Source: Enterococcus timonensis
GTDB taxonomy: Bacteria; Bacillota; Bacilli; Lactobacillales; Enterococcaceae
Length of the DNA stretch: 64,000 bases
Direction: 5' to 3'
Assembly (NCBI RefSeq): GCF_900104595.1
Contig: NZ_FNVY01000004.1
Location: 186,001-250,000 of the forward strand
Below, piece by piece: positions 47,973 to 55,238 of the stretch (positions within the stretch are counted from its first letter, which is position 1; each line of letters begins with the position of its first letter). The notes under the pieces are model-generated. The model worked only from the letters and a program-made list of their open reading frames with translations. It searched no databases and was not told the DNA's origin. The position numbers were made by a program, and so were the translations under genes.

Positions 47973-48677
47973 CAAATCGTTAGATTCTTTTTGTCCTTCT
48001 TCAATATAGGAAATATCGTTAATGGACAAAATTTCAAATTTACCATGATCGTACGAAACTTTACAAATAGATCCATTGGCTAATTTGTGTTGGAGCGGTT
48101 GTTTTGGATCGATAATATGCAAAAAATTAGAAATGGTCATGCCGTGAGAAACGACTAGCGCATTGCCGCCGCCTTGTTTTTCAACTTTTTGGGCGATGTC
48201 TTCAAAGCCGGTGCTAATTCTTTTTTTAATATCAGCATATGGTTGAGCCCAGCCAGCGGTGTCCGCTTCTAAAATGGCATTGGCTAAATCTTCATAAGAA
48301 ATTTTAGTAATCATCTCGTCATAAGAAGGATACATCAAAATTCTTGGCACAACGCCCCAAAGTTCGCCATTATATCCGCCCTCTAAAGAACCAAAACACC
48401 ATTCACGAATCCGTTGATCCACAAAATAATCAATATTGCGGCCTTGAGGATTTTCTCCTAAGATAAGTCGCATCGTTTGAATTGCCCGACCGGAATCAGA
48501 AGAATAAGCTAATTTAAATGGAGTATCTTTTAAACCAAGTCCAAGGTAATGAATGGTTTGCTCGCCTAGTTTCGTTAACGGTGTATCTGACCAACCTTGT
48601 GTCCGGCCAATTGCGTTAAACATTGTTTTACCGTGGCGCACTAAATATAAAATTGTTTTTTCACTCAAAATCATCAC
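47964..48677 (-). CDS. Histidine phosphatase family protein (phosphoglycerate-mutase-like)
   Basis: A 237-residue cytoplasmic phosphatase. The catalytic motif is VRHGKT (His at about 15), followed by GRTQGWSDTPLTKLGE, with a second histidine in VVSHGMT and an acid in EWCFGSLEGG. It lacks the mutase-specific ERHYG segment, so it is more probably a phosphatase than a glycolytic mutase. Substrate unknown. Two consecutive ATG codons allow a start at 48677 or 48674. It is isolated on the minus strand and its stop codon abuts the hairpin repeats. Confidence 0.88.
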   Translation of the reverse strand: MMILSEKTILYLVRHGKTMFNAIGRTQGWSDTPLTKLGEQTIHYLGLGLKDTPFKLAYSSDSGRAIQTMRLILGENPQGRNIDYFVDQRIREWCFGSLEGGYNGELWGVVPRILMYPSYDEMITKISYEDLANAILEADTAGWAQPYADIKKRISTGFEDIAQKVEKQGGGNALVVSHGMTISNFLHIIDPKQPLQHKLANGSICKVSYDHGKFEILSINDISYIEEGQKESNDLLK

Positions 48678-48819
48678 TGCCTTTCATAGGTTCAGTGTAC
48701 CAAAAAAAGCAGTGAAAAGAAAATTTTCAAAAATGAATTGAAAACGAGAGAATTTGGTAGAATATTTCTTTTTTTTTTGTTATTCTTAAGTGAAAATTTC
48801 GTAAAGGTGGATTGTGGAT

Positions 48820-49746
48820 ATGCAAGCGTTAAAAAAAGAATTACATAGTAAAGATGCGTTGACCAAAGCAATCGTTATTTTATTTACCGGGCTGACCGGT
48901 GCGATTGGTTTAAATATGTTTTTAGTGCCGGCCCAGATTTTTTCTTCAGGAGCCAATGGGATCGCCCAGATTTTGTCCACTTCATTAGCGCCGACAATCC
49001 ATCTGGACACGGGGTTGTTAATTTTGCTATTAAATATTCCTATTGCGATTCTCGGTTTTTATAAATTAGGAGCCGCATCCACGTTGCTTAGTTTTATTAA
49101 TGTTATTGGCATTTCCATTTTTACAATGATTATGCCAGTCGTAGTTGTGACTGAAAATCCTTTGATGAACGCCATCGTTGGTGGTTTTCTAGTAGGACTT
49201 GGTGCTGGTTATTCGCTTAAATATGGTTTTACCACTGGCGGAATGGATATTGTTTCTTTAGTCTTGTCTAAAACAACTGGAAAAACGGTTGGGAATTTAA
49301 TGATGGCTTTAAATGGGGCGATTGTTTTAATTGCTGGTTTCTTGTTCAGTTGGGAATCTGCTTTATACACTTTGATTTCTATTTTTGTTATGGGCTTAGC
49401 GGTGGATAATATTCATACGAGTCATCAAAAATTAACCGCCATGATTGTCACCAATCACCCTGACGAAATTTCCTCAGCGATTGCTAAACAAATGTTGCGA
49501 GGAATGACGCTCTTACCAAGTTACGGTGGCTATCGTCGGACGGAAAGTCGCATGATTATGATGGTCATTACTAAATACGAATTATACGATTTAGAAACGA
49601 TTGTCGCTGAAATTGATCCCGACGCTTTTATGAACGTCTTACCAACGCAAACCGTAATTGGTCGTTTCGCTAATGAAGATGAACAGAAAAAATACAAGAG
49701 CACCGGTAATTTTCCTGAACTCAAACCACAAAAATATAAAAAATAA
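48820..49746 (+). CDS. YitT-family membrane protein (YitT_membrane plus DUF2179)
   Basis: A 308-residue protein. The N-terminal half has five or six membrane segments (TGAIGLNMFLVPAQIFSSGANGIAQIL, GAGYSLKYGFTTGGMDIVSLVLSK). Residues about 220-300 form the DUF2179 domain (SSAIAKQMLRGMTLLPSYGGYRRTESRMIMMVITKYELYDL). The ATG at 48820 has AGGTGG nine bases before it; a GTG six bases earlier is too close. The function of the family is not established; it is predicted to be a transporter. A -10 cannot be assigned confidently. Confidence 0.9.
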   Translation: MQALKKELHSKDALTKAIVILFTGLTGAIGLNMFLVPAQIFSSGANGIAQILSTSLAPTIHLDTGLLILLLNIPIAILGFYKLGAASTLLSFINVIGISIFTMIMPVVVVTENPLMNAIVGGFLVGLGAGYSLKYGFTTGGMDIVSLVLSKTTGKTVGNLMMALNGAIVLIAGFLFSWESALYTLISIFVMGLAVDNIHTSHQKLTAMIVTNHPDEISSAIAKQMLRGMTLLPSYGGYRRTESRMIMMVITKYELYDLETIVAEIDPDAFMNVLPTQTVIGRFANEDEQKKYKSTGNFPELKPQKYKK

Positions 49747-49840
49747 GCAAACAGCGAAATTTACTTTTACAAAAAAATCCGCTATGATAGACATGCAAAA
49801 GGTATCAATAGATTTTTGAATAGACAAAGGAGTGAATGCT

Positions 49841-50179
49841 TTGACTGAAACATTTGATTGGTCAGAAAGTGAAGTTGAAGAAATAAAAGAACGGATTTTA
49901 CAAGCATTAGAAACAGTCATTGATCCAGAATTAGGCATTGATATTGTCAATCTTGGATTAATTTATGAAGTAGATTTTAACAACCAAGGAAACTGCGTGG
50001 TGAAGATGACGTTAACTACAATGGGTTGTCCTTTAGGCGACGTCTTAACCGATCAAATCCACGGTGCGCTAGCCGAAGTACCTGAAGTGAAAAATGTTGA
50101 AGTAAAACTTGTCTGGTATCCAGCTTGGACGACTGAAAAAATGAGTCGTTACGCTCGGATTTCTTTAGGAATTCGCTAA
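49841..50179 (+). CDS. MIP18/DUF59-family iron-sulfur assembly protein
   Basis: A 112-residue cytoplasmic protein of the PaaD/SufT-like group, associated with Fe-S cluster assembly. Conserved blocks are VIDPELGIDIVNLGLIYEV and MTLTTMGCPLGDVLTDQI with the conserved Cys in MGCP. It ends with a Trp-containing segment, KLVWYPAWTTEKMS. The TTG start at 49841 follows AAAGGAG with eight bases; an in-frame GTG overlaps the site. It is not beside other suf genes here. Confidence 0.9.
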   Translation: MTETFDWSESEVEEIKERILQALETVIDPELGIDIVNLGLIYEVDFNNQGNCVVKMTLTTMGCPLGDVLTDQIHGALAEVPEVKNVEVKLVWYPAWTTEKMSRYARISLGIR

Positions 50180-50190
50180 AATAAATATTA

Positions 50191-50226
50191 AAACCCGTCG
50201 CAAAAAAATTTGCGGCGGTTTTTTTT
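50191..50226. terminator. Terminator after the MIP18 gene
   Basis: Arms CCGTCGCAAA and TTTGCGGCGG (one T-G pair) flanked by A and T runs. It serves this gene and the convergent LysR gene. Confidence 0.9.
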
Positions 50227-51112
50227 ATGAATAAGGGAGCTCGGCTTCTTTAAAACAAGCGATCATCTCTTTTTGGATATTATTTAGACGTTTTCCTTTT
50301 AAAGTGACGGAATAATTTAACGTCTCCATCTTGTGACCAAAAATTTCCAGACTCACCAGCGAGCCATCTTCTAAATAGGGCAGGGCAAGAGGCTCAGGCA
50401 AAATGGTGACACCCAAATTTGCTTTGGCGGCCTGAATAAGTACTTCGGTATTGACACTTTCTAAGATGGGAGAAACTTCAATGCCGAGGCGATGGGTCAC
50501 TTCATCAAAACTGTCTCGTAATGAACTTCCTTTTTCTCTTAATAAAAGTGGCAACGTAAGCAAATTCTCGCGCTTTATTTTATGATTTTTGGCCAATGGA
50601 CTCTCTTTAGCACAAACTAAAAGAAGTGTATATTTTGAGATGATTTCTTTAGTAAATATTTGGTTAGATTCAAAGCCTTCTGTAAAGGCAATATCGATTT
50701 CTCCATCTAAAAGTTTTTGCTGAATTTGCTGGACATTTTCAGAATAAATTTTTAAAGGAGTGTCTGGATACTTGGACTTAAACTTTTCAAGTGCAAAAGG
50801 TAAAGAATTCCTGGCGATCGTTAAACTGGTTCCAATCCGCAGAGGAAGTTCTTTTTCGATTTGATGATTAAAGCCGGCCAGTGTTTTAAAATCTGCCACT
50901 AATTGATTCGCCTTGACGCGAAACATCTTGCCTGATTCATTTAAAATCAGCCGATTATCTTTGCGGTCGAAAAGGGAGACGCCAATACTTTCTTCTAATT
51001 CTTTAATTGCTTTTGAAATTGCGGGTTGAGAAATATATAAATTTTGAGCAGCTTTTGTAATAGATGAGCTGTCGCAGACGGATAAAAAGATTTCTAGTTG
51101 TCGGATATTCAT
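50225..51112 (-). CDS. LysR-family regulator divergent from the chromate-type transporter
   Basis: A 295-residue LTTR. The N-terminal helix-turn-helix (1-60) reads MNIRQLEIFLSVCDSSSITKAAQNLYISQPAISKAIKELEESIGVSLFDR; the rest is the two-lobed effector domain (about 88-290). The ATG at 51112 follows GAGGTGG. It is divergent from two chr genes with a 97-base spacer that holds two palindromes, so it most likely regulates that pair. The effector is unknown. Confidence 0.9.
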   Translation of the reverse strand: MNIRQLEIFLSVCDSSSITKAAQNLYISQPAISKAIKELEESIGVSLFDRKDNRLILNESGKMFRVKANQLVADFKTLAGFNHQIEKELPLRIGTSLTIARNSLPFALEKFKSKYPDTPLKIYSENVQQIQQKLLDGEIDIAFTEGFESNQIFTKEIISKYTLLLVCAKESPLAKNHKIKRENLLTLPLLLREKGSSLRDSFDEVTHRLGIEVSPILESVNTEVLIQAAKANLGVTILPEPLALPYLEDGSLVSLEIFGHKMETLNYSVTLKGKRLNNIQKEMIACFKEAELPYS

Positions 51113-51122
51113 AATCCACCTC

Positions 51123-51189
51123 ATAACTGTTTAGTTATATCTAGTTTACCAGATATGTATTTTAACTCAATGAGTTAGCTTGTTATACT
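51123..51189. promoter_or_regulatory. Divergent promoter/operator region for the LysR and chr genes
   Basis: Two palindromes, ATAACTGTTTAGTTAT (51123-51138) next to the regulator and TAACTCAATGAGTTA (51163-51177). The latter overlaps the predicted -35 region (TTTAAC, 51161-51166) for the -10 TATACT (51184-51189). They are good candidate LTTR sites, although the spacing is not the classic T-N11-A. Confidence 0.55.
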
Positions 51190-51209
51190 TTGGTTAACGG
51201 AGGGATGAA

Positions 51210-51779
51210 ATGAATAAGAATCTTTTATTATTTAAAGTTTATTTAATGGCGGGAACATTTACATTTTCAGGTGGCATGGCGATGCTACCAGTGATTGAAA
51301 GAGAGTTATGTGTAAAACACAACTTAATTGATCGAAAGAGCCTCTATGAGTACTCCACTTTGGCGCAAACTTTTCCTGGGGTGATTGCTTTAACAAATGC
51401 TTGTTTCGTTGGAAAAAAAATTAATGGCTACTCAGGAATGTTGGCTGCAGGCATCGGGGCGATTTTTCCAGCTTATGTGCTGATGTCTTTGGCGACGATA
51501 CTCTATCAACTGGTTCCCCAAGAAGGAATCGCTTTGAGCATTTTAGCTGCCGTTCGTGCCACATCAGCGGCTTTTTTATTTTCGGTGGCCATTAGTTTGG
51601 CAAAATATAATTTGACTAACAAAATAAGTAAAGGAATTGCTATTTTTTGTTTTATCTTTTCTGTATTTCATATCCTCAGCGCGCCTTGGCTAATTGGAAT
51701 CGCTGCTCTTTTAGGATATGTCACAAGTAAAAGGGGAGGTAAAGTTAGTGACAATAAAAATTCTAGTCACCTTTCTTAA
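51210..51779 (+). CDS. Chromate transporter family half-protein, first subunit
   Basis: A 189-residue membrane protein of the short-chain CHR family, about five or six helices. CHR features are FKVYLMAGTFTFSGGMAMLPVIERELC and the ALTNACFVGKKINGYSGMLAAGIGAIFPAYVLM segment. In this family two half-length proteins act as a pair. Chromate is the assayed substrate for long forms, but the physiological substrate for these short forms is uncertain. CGGAGGGATGAA precedes the ATG; it overlaps the second gene by 32 bases. Confidence 0.9.
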   Translation: MNKNLLLFKVYLMAGTFTFSGGMAMLPVIERELCVKHNLIDRKSLYEYSTLAQTFPGVIALTNACFVGKKINGYSGMLAAGIGAIFPAYVLMSLATILYQLVPQEGIALSILAAVRATSAAFLFSVAISLAKYNLTNKISKGIAIFCFIFSVFHILSAPWLIGIAALLGYVTSKRGGKVSDNKNSSHLS

Positions 51780-52302
51780 AATTGGATTTTTAGGTTTTGG
51801 GGGAGGATATGCCATGTTGTCCTTAATTTTTGAAGAAGTTTCAAAATTCGGGATGACCGTCAGTGAATTTGCGGATTTAAATGCAATAGACGCCATTATT
51901 CCAGGTCCCATCGCTATTAACTCAGCAACTTATGTAGGTCAATATTATGGCGGGTTTTTAATGGCGTTAGTAGCAACACTTGCTGTCAGCGTGGCTTCGT
52001 TTGTTTTTGTGCCACTTTTTATGAGATTTGAAAAAAGAATTTTAAATAATAAAGTGCTAAAAAATATGTTGTCCGGAATTAAATCAGCCTCTATTGGTTT
52101 GATTTTTGCAGTAGCATTGTCTATTTTTAAAACGGTAGTTAGTAAAAATCAGCAAGCCATTCCGATTCAGTTTTCTAACATTGACTGGATTTCTTTATCA
52201 ATTGCGGGTTTGGCTTTCATTATTCAGATGCGTTTTAATATAAATCCAGTCTTCATCATTTTACTAGCGGGATTGATTGGTGGTCTGGTGTATTTGATTT
52301 GA
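51748..52302 (+). CDS. Chromate transporter family half-protein, second subunit
   Basis: A 184-residue partner with the matching CHR signature FLKIGFLGFGGGYAMLSLIFEEV, followed by IPGPIAINSATYVGQYYGG and further helices. The GTG start at 51748 follows GGGGAGGTAAAGTTA and lies inside the end of the first gene, so translation is probably coupled. An in-frame start at 51718 lacks a ribosome site. A terminator follows. Confidence 0.9.
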   Translation: MTIKILVTFLKIGFLGFGGGYAMLSLIFEEVSKFGMTVSEFADLNAIDAIIPGPIAINSATYVGQYYGGFLMALVATLAVSVASFVFVPLFMRFEKRILNNKVLKNMLSGIKSASIGLIFAVALSIFKTVVSKNQQAIPIQFSNIDWISLSIAGLAFIIQMRFNINPVFIILLAGLIGGLVYLI

Positions 52303-52308
52303 ACAAAT

Positions 52309-52343
52309 AAAAAAACGATGCAACATTTCGCATCGTTTTTTTT
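52309..52343. terminator. Terminator between the chr operon and the PII/DUF1538 operon
   Basis: Arms AAAAAACGATGC and GCATCGTTTTTT around AACATTTC. It serves both convergent operons. Confidence 0.92.
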
Positions 52344-52350
52344 GTTATTT

Positions 52351-52728
52351 TTAGTCTTCTAATTCTAAAAGATCATCAATTTCCACCACTTTACTATCTT
52401 GGCTCATTTGAGTGATGCCGATAATTTTACTAATATCAACGACAAAACAAATGCCGTGACCAGGCTTATCAATCGCAATGCCTTCACCAACCGCTTTTAA
52501 AATATGATTGGTCAGAGCGTGAGGCACGAGGGTGATAACAATTTCTTTTTCCGGTTCAATTTCAATGCCGAAAAATTTGCCAGTATCGTGGACACCAGAA
52601 CCGCGGCCATGCAAAATTGTGGAACCTTTTGCGCCAGCTTTTTTTGCAAAATCAACCACGTCACTCCCATTTCCCGAATCAACAATCGTGATAATCATTT
52701 CATAATCTAAGCCAACTAATTTTTTCAT
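52351..52728 (-). CDS. PII-like signalling protein linked to DUF1538 membrane proteins
   Basis: A 125-residue ferredoxin-like protein related to nitrogen-regulatory PII. The first strand is KLVGLDYEMIITIVDSGNGSDVVDFAKKAGAKG; the T-loop region, HGRGSGVHDTGKFFGIEIEPE, is short and lacks the uridylylated Tyr of GlnB; the C-terminal signature GIAIDKPGHGICFVVDI resembles the PII nucleotide-binding segment. An acidic tail (SKVVEIDDLLELED) ends it. It is the last gene of a three-gene minus-strand operon, with a 4-base overlap with the gene before it. It probably senses a nucleotide and controls the DUF1538 pair. Confidence 0.8.
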   Translation of the reverse strand: MKKLVGLDYEMIITIVDSGNGSDVVDFAKKAGAKGSTILHGRGSGVHDTGKFFGIEIEPEKEIVITLVPHALTNHILKAVGEGIAIDKPGHGICFVVDISKIIGITQMSQDSKVVEIDDLLELED

Positions 52729-53495
52729 ACGGTCTCCTTTTGAGCGGTCTCAAGTAAATTTTTTTCCCGCGCTAAATCTTTTCGTTTATAAATATAGCCT
52801 AAAAGCATGGTGGTAAGAATTGGAGCTAGAGCGATTAAGGCCACCACGCCAAAACCATCAATCAAAGGATCGCGCCCGGAAATTTCTGAGGCAATCGCCA
52901 CACACATAGATAAAATAAAAGTCGAACACATGGGACCTGTTGCCACGCCGCCATTATCAAAAGCCATGGCCAGAAACATTTTGTCGACTTTGCGTCCTAA
53001 AAGAAAGACTAGAGTATAACCAGGAATTAAAAACCAATAAATAGAAAATCCAACAAGCAAACGCCACATGGATAACCCCACGGCACTACCAACACCTAAG
53101 GCAACGACCATTAGCATGACGCGCGATTTAATTCGCCCAGCCGAAATTTCTTCTACTTGTTTGGTCATAACGTGAATGGCTGGTTCGGCAAATCCTACTA
53201 AAAAGCCCATAAAAAAGCCCAGTGGTACTAAAATCCAATTATTTTCCATCGCAGCTAAAGTATGACCTAAATGTTGTCCCACGGGTACATAGGCGATATT
53301 TACACCGTGTAAAAATAAAACTAGTCCGATAAAAGTTAAGAAAAATCCTTTCATCAAGTGCCAAAATTTTTGGCGTTTTAATTTAAAGCTTGTAATATTT
53401 AGAATTAAAAAAATAACAACGATCGGCGCAATGGATAGAGCAACTTCTCTAACAACCGTTACAAATCCGGCAAAAATATCAGTCCAAAAGGTCAT
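52725..53495 (-). CDS. DUF1538-family membrane protein, second of the pair
   Basis: A 256-residue polytopic membrane protein. The family repeats FMGFLVGFAEPAIHVMTKQVEEISAG and MAFDNGGVATGPMCSTFILSM. It is a paralogue of the next gene upstream (compare FVIGIVITIAEPSVQVLAQQV and AFDAGGVTTGPVTVPFIL), so the two may form a heterodimer or two halves of one transporter. It overlaps both neighbours by 4 bases, strong evidence of coupled translation. Transport substrate unknown. Confidence 0.88.
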   Translation of the reverse strand: MTFWTDIFAGFVTVVREVALSIAPIVVIFLILNITSFKLKRQKFWHLMKGFFLTFIGLVLFLHGVNIAYVPVGQHLGHTLAAMENNWILVPLGFFMGFLVGFAEPAIHVMTKQVEEISAGRIKSRVMLMVVALGVGSAVGLSMWRLLVGFSIYWFLIPGYTLVFLLGRKVDKMFLAMAFDNGGVATGPMCSTFILSMCVAIASEISGRDPLIDGFGVVALIALAPILTTMLLGYIYKRKDLAREKNLLETAQKETV

Positions 53496-54175
53496 TGGAA
53501 AATCGCCCCCAATACCATTACCGCTAAAATCGGACCAAGGGAGGCCACGCCCACCATGCCGAAACTATCATTTTCATTTTTTTTCTGGCGAACCATACTG
53601 GTGACACCGACAGCGACTGATAAAATAAAAGGCACAGTCACAGGTCCAGTCGTTACGCCGCCAGCATCAAAGGCAATCGGCATAAACTGAGGACTAGTAA
53701 AAAATGAAGCAATTAAAGTCACTGCGTAACCAATTAGCATTAAGCGATAGTAAGACCATTTGAAAATAACTCGCAGCAAAGCAAAACTAAGAAAAACACC
53801 GGTGCCGACACTGACCACCCCAATGAGTAAGGTTCTTGGGATGCCACCGTCTGAAATTGTAAATACTTGTTGAGCTAACACTTGAACGGATGGCTCGGCA
53901 ATGGTAATCACAATTCCGATCACAAAGCCCAGTCCAGCCATTAATGCTAGATTTTTCTTTTTCACCATAAATTTACCAACGAGATCGCCCACCGCCATCA
54001 TGGAATGCTCGGCACCAAATAAAAATAATGTCATGCCGCCAATCATCATTAGGGCACCAACAACAAATGTCGCCAGTTCAATAGCAGGTAGCGGCGCAAA
54101 TGCCGCTAGTAAAATTAAAATCAAGATCGTCATGGGAATAATGGCAAAAATAACTTCTTTTAAACTTTTTCTCAT
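53492..54175 (-). CDS. DUF1538-family membrane protein, first of the pair
   Basis: A 227-residue polytopic membrane protein, first gene of the PII/DUF1538 operon. Family signatures are GMTLFLFGAEHSMMAVGDLVGKFMV, FVIGIVITIAEPSVQVLAQQV and AFDAGGVTTGPVTVPFILSVAVGV. The repeated acidic AEPS/AEPA and DxGGVxTGP motifs in both paralogues are likely ligand- or ion-binding elements. GGAGGCGCT precedes the ATG. No regulator or enzyme adjacent hints at the substrate. Confidence 0.88.
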   Translation of the reverse strand: MRKSLKEVIFAIIPMTILILILLAAFAPLPAIELATFVVGALMMIGGMTLFLFGAEHSMMAVGDLVGKFMVKKKNLALMAGLGFVIGIVITIAEPSVQVLAQQVFTISDGGIPRTLLIGVVSVGTGVFLSFALLRVIFKWSYYRLMLIGYAVTLIASFFTSPQFMPIAFDAGGVTTGPVTVPFILSVAVGVTSMVRQKKNENDSFGMVGVASLGPILAVMVLGAIFQ

Positions 54176-54323
54176 AGCGCCTCCTTGAATTTCTTTCCTA
54201 TATTAAGTATAGCGTAAAACGACTACGTTTTGTCAAAAAATATAAAAAGTTTTTATGGAAAATGAAAAAATAGTTAATTTTCCTATGATGATTTTGTTTT
54301 GAATATGATAAAAGCAGAAAAAA

Positions 54324-55136
54324 TTAATTTTTGGGATATTTAGTTGATGGGCCGCTATCTTTTTCAACAGTGGCTTGAAAAGCTTGCTGAATGGCATTGA
54401 TAAAGCCGTGTTCTTCTAAAGAAAAAACACCAGCGACAGTGGAGCCACCTGGAGAAGAGACTTCATCCACCAGTTGCCAAGGAATTTTTCCGGAATTTTT
54501 AGCTAAGACGCCAGAACCGGCGACAACTTCAGCGGCAATAGTAGTGGCGAGATCTTTTGGCAGGCCATATTTTACTGCCGAGCGGGCTAGAGCATCGATA
54601 AACATATAAACAAAAGCTGGCGAAGATCCGGCGAGGGCGACAAAAGTTGAGAAATCTTTTTCCGCTAGGGGATAAGTCGAGCCTAAAAGTTGTAAAAGTT
54701 CTAAAACTTCTTTTTGATCTTCGGAATCAAGTTCGGCGTTAAAGCAGTAAGCAATCGATCCAAGATTAACGGCGACATTTAGATTAGGCATAATGCGGAC
54801 AAGTTTCACCGGTCCAATCCAGCCGGCCAATTGCTCTAAGGTCAGACCAGTCATTAAAGAAATAATTGTTTGCTCTTCCGGATTTACAAAAGGGGCGATT
54901 TCTGCTAAAACCTCACTAGCTGTTTCTGGATGGACGGCAATAAAAATTAAATCCGCTGCTTTGACCACCTCAATATTATTTTCCAGCGCCACTAAATGAT
55001 GTTGTTCGGTGAAAATTTTTAGCGTGTCAAAATGTTTGGCCGAACAGAAAATATTTTCATGAGGAAAATTTTTGTTCAGCAGACCGGTAATTATTTGTTT
55101 ACTCATATTACCGGTACCAATAAAGCCAATATTCAT
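54324..55136 (-). CDS. proC: Pyrroline-5-carboxylate reductase
   Basis: Reduces pyrroline-5-carboxylate to proline with NAD(P)H. It has 270 residues from the ATG at 55136, which follows AAGGAGGTTAACAAA; the frame is open 20 codons further without a site. The dinucleotide-binding motif is GFIGTGNMSKQII (about 3-15), with MPNLNVAVN and the C-terminal catalytic region VDEVSSPGGSTVAGV. It is divergent from mprF. No other proline-synthesis gene is adjacent. Confidence 0.95.
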   Translation of the reverse strand: MNIGFIGTGNMSKQIITGLLNKNFPHENIFCSAKHFDTLKIFTEQHHLVALENNIEVVKAADLIFIAVHPETASEVLAEIAPFVNPEEQTIISLMTGLTLEQLAGWIGPVKLVRIMPNLNVAVNLGSIAYCFNAELDSEDQKEVLELLQLLGSTYPLAEKDFSTFVALAGSSPAFVYMFIDALARSAVKYGLPKDLATTIAAEVVAGSGVLAKNSGKIPWQLVDEVSSPGGSTVAGVFSLEEHGFINAIQQAFQATVEKDSGPSTKYPKN

Positions 55137-55238
55137 TTTGTTAACCTCCTTGTTTTTTTTAGTGTACCACAAACTAGCGGCCAACACTTTTGACAACGGC
55201 TATTCCATGGTACAATACTGTTGAAATGAGGATGAAAA

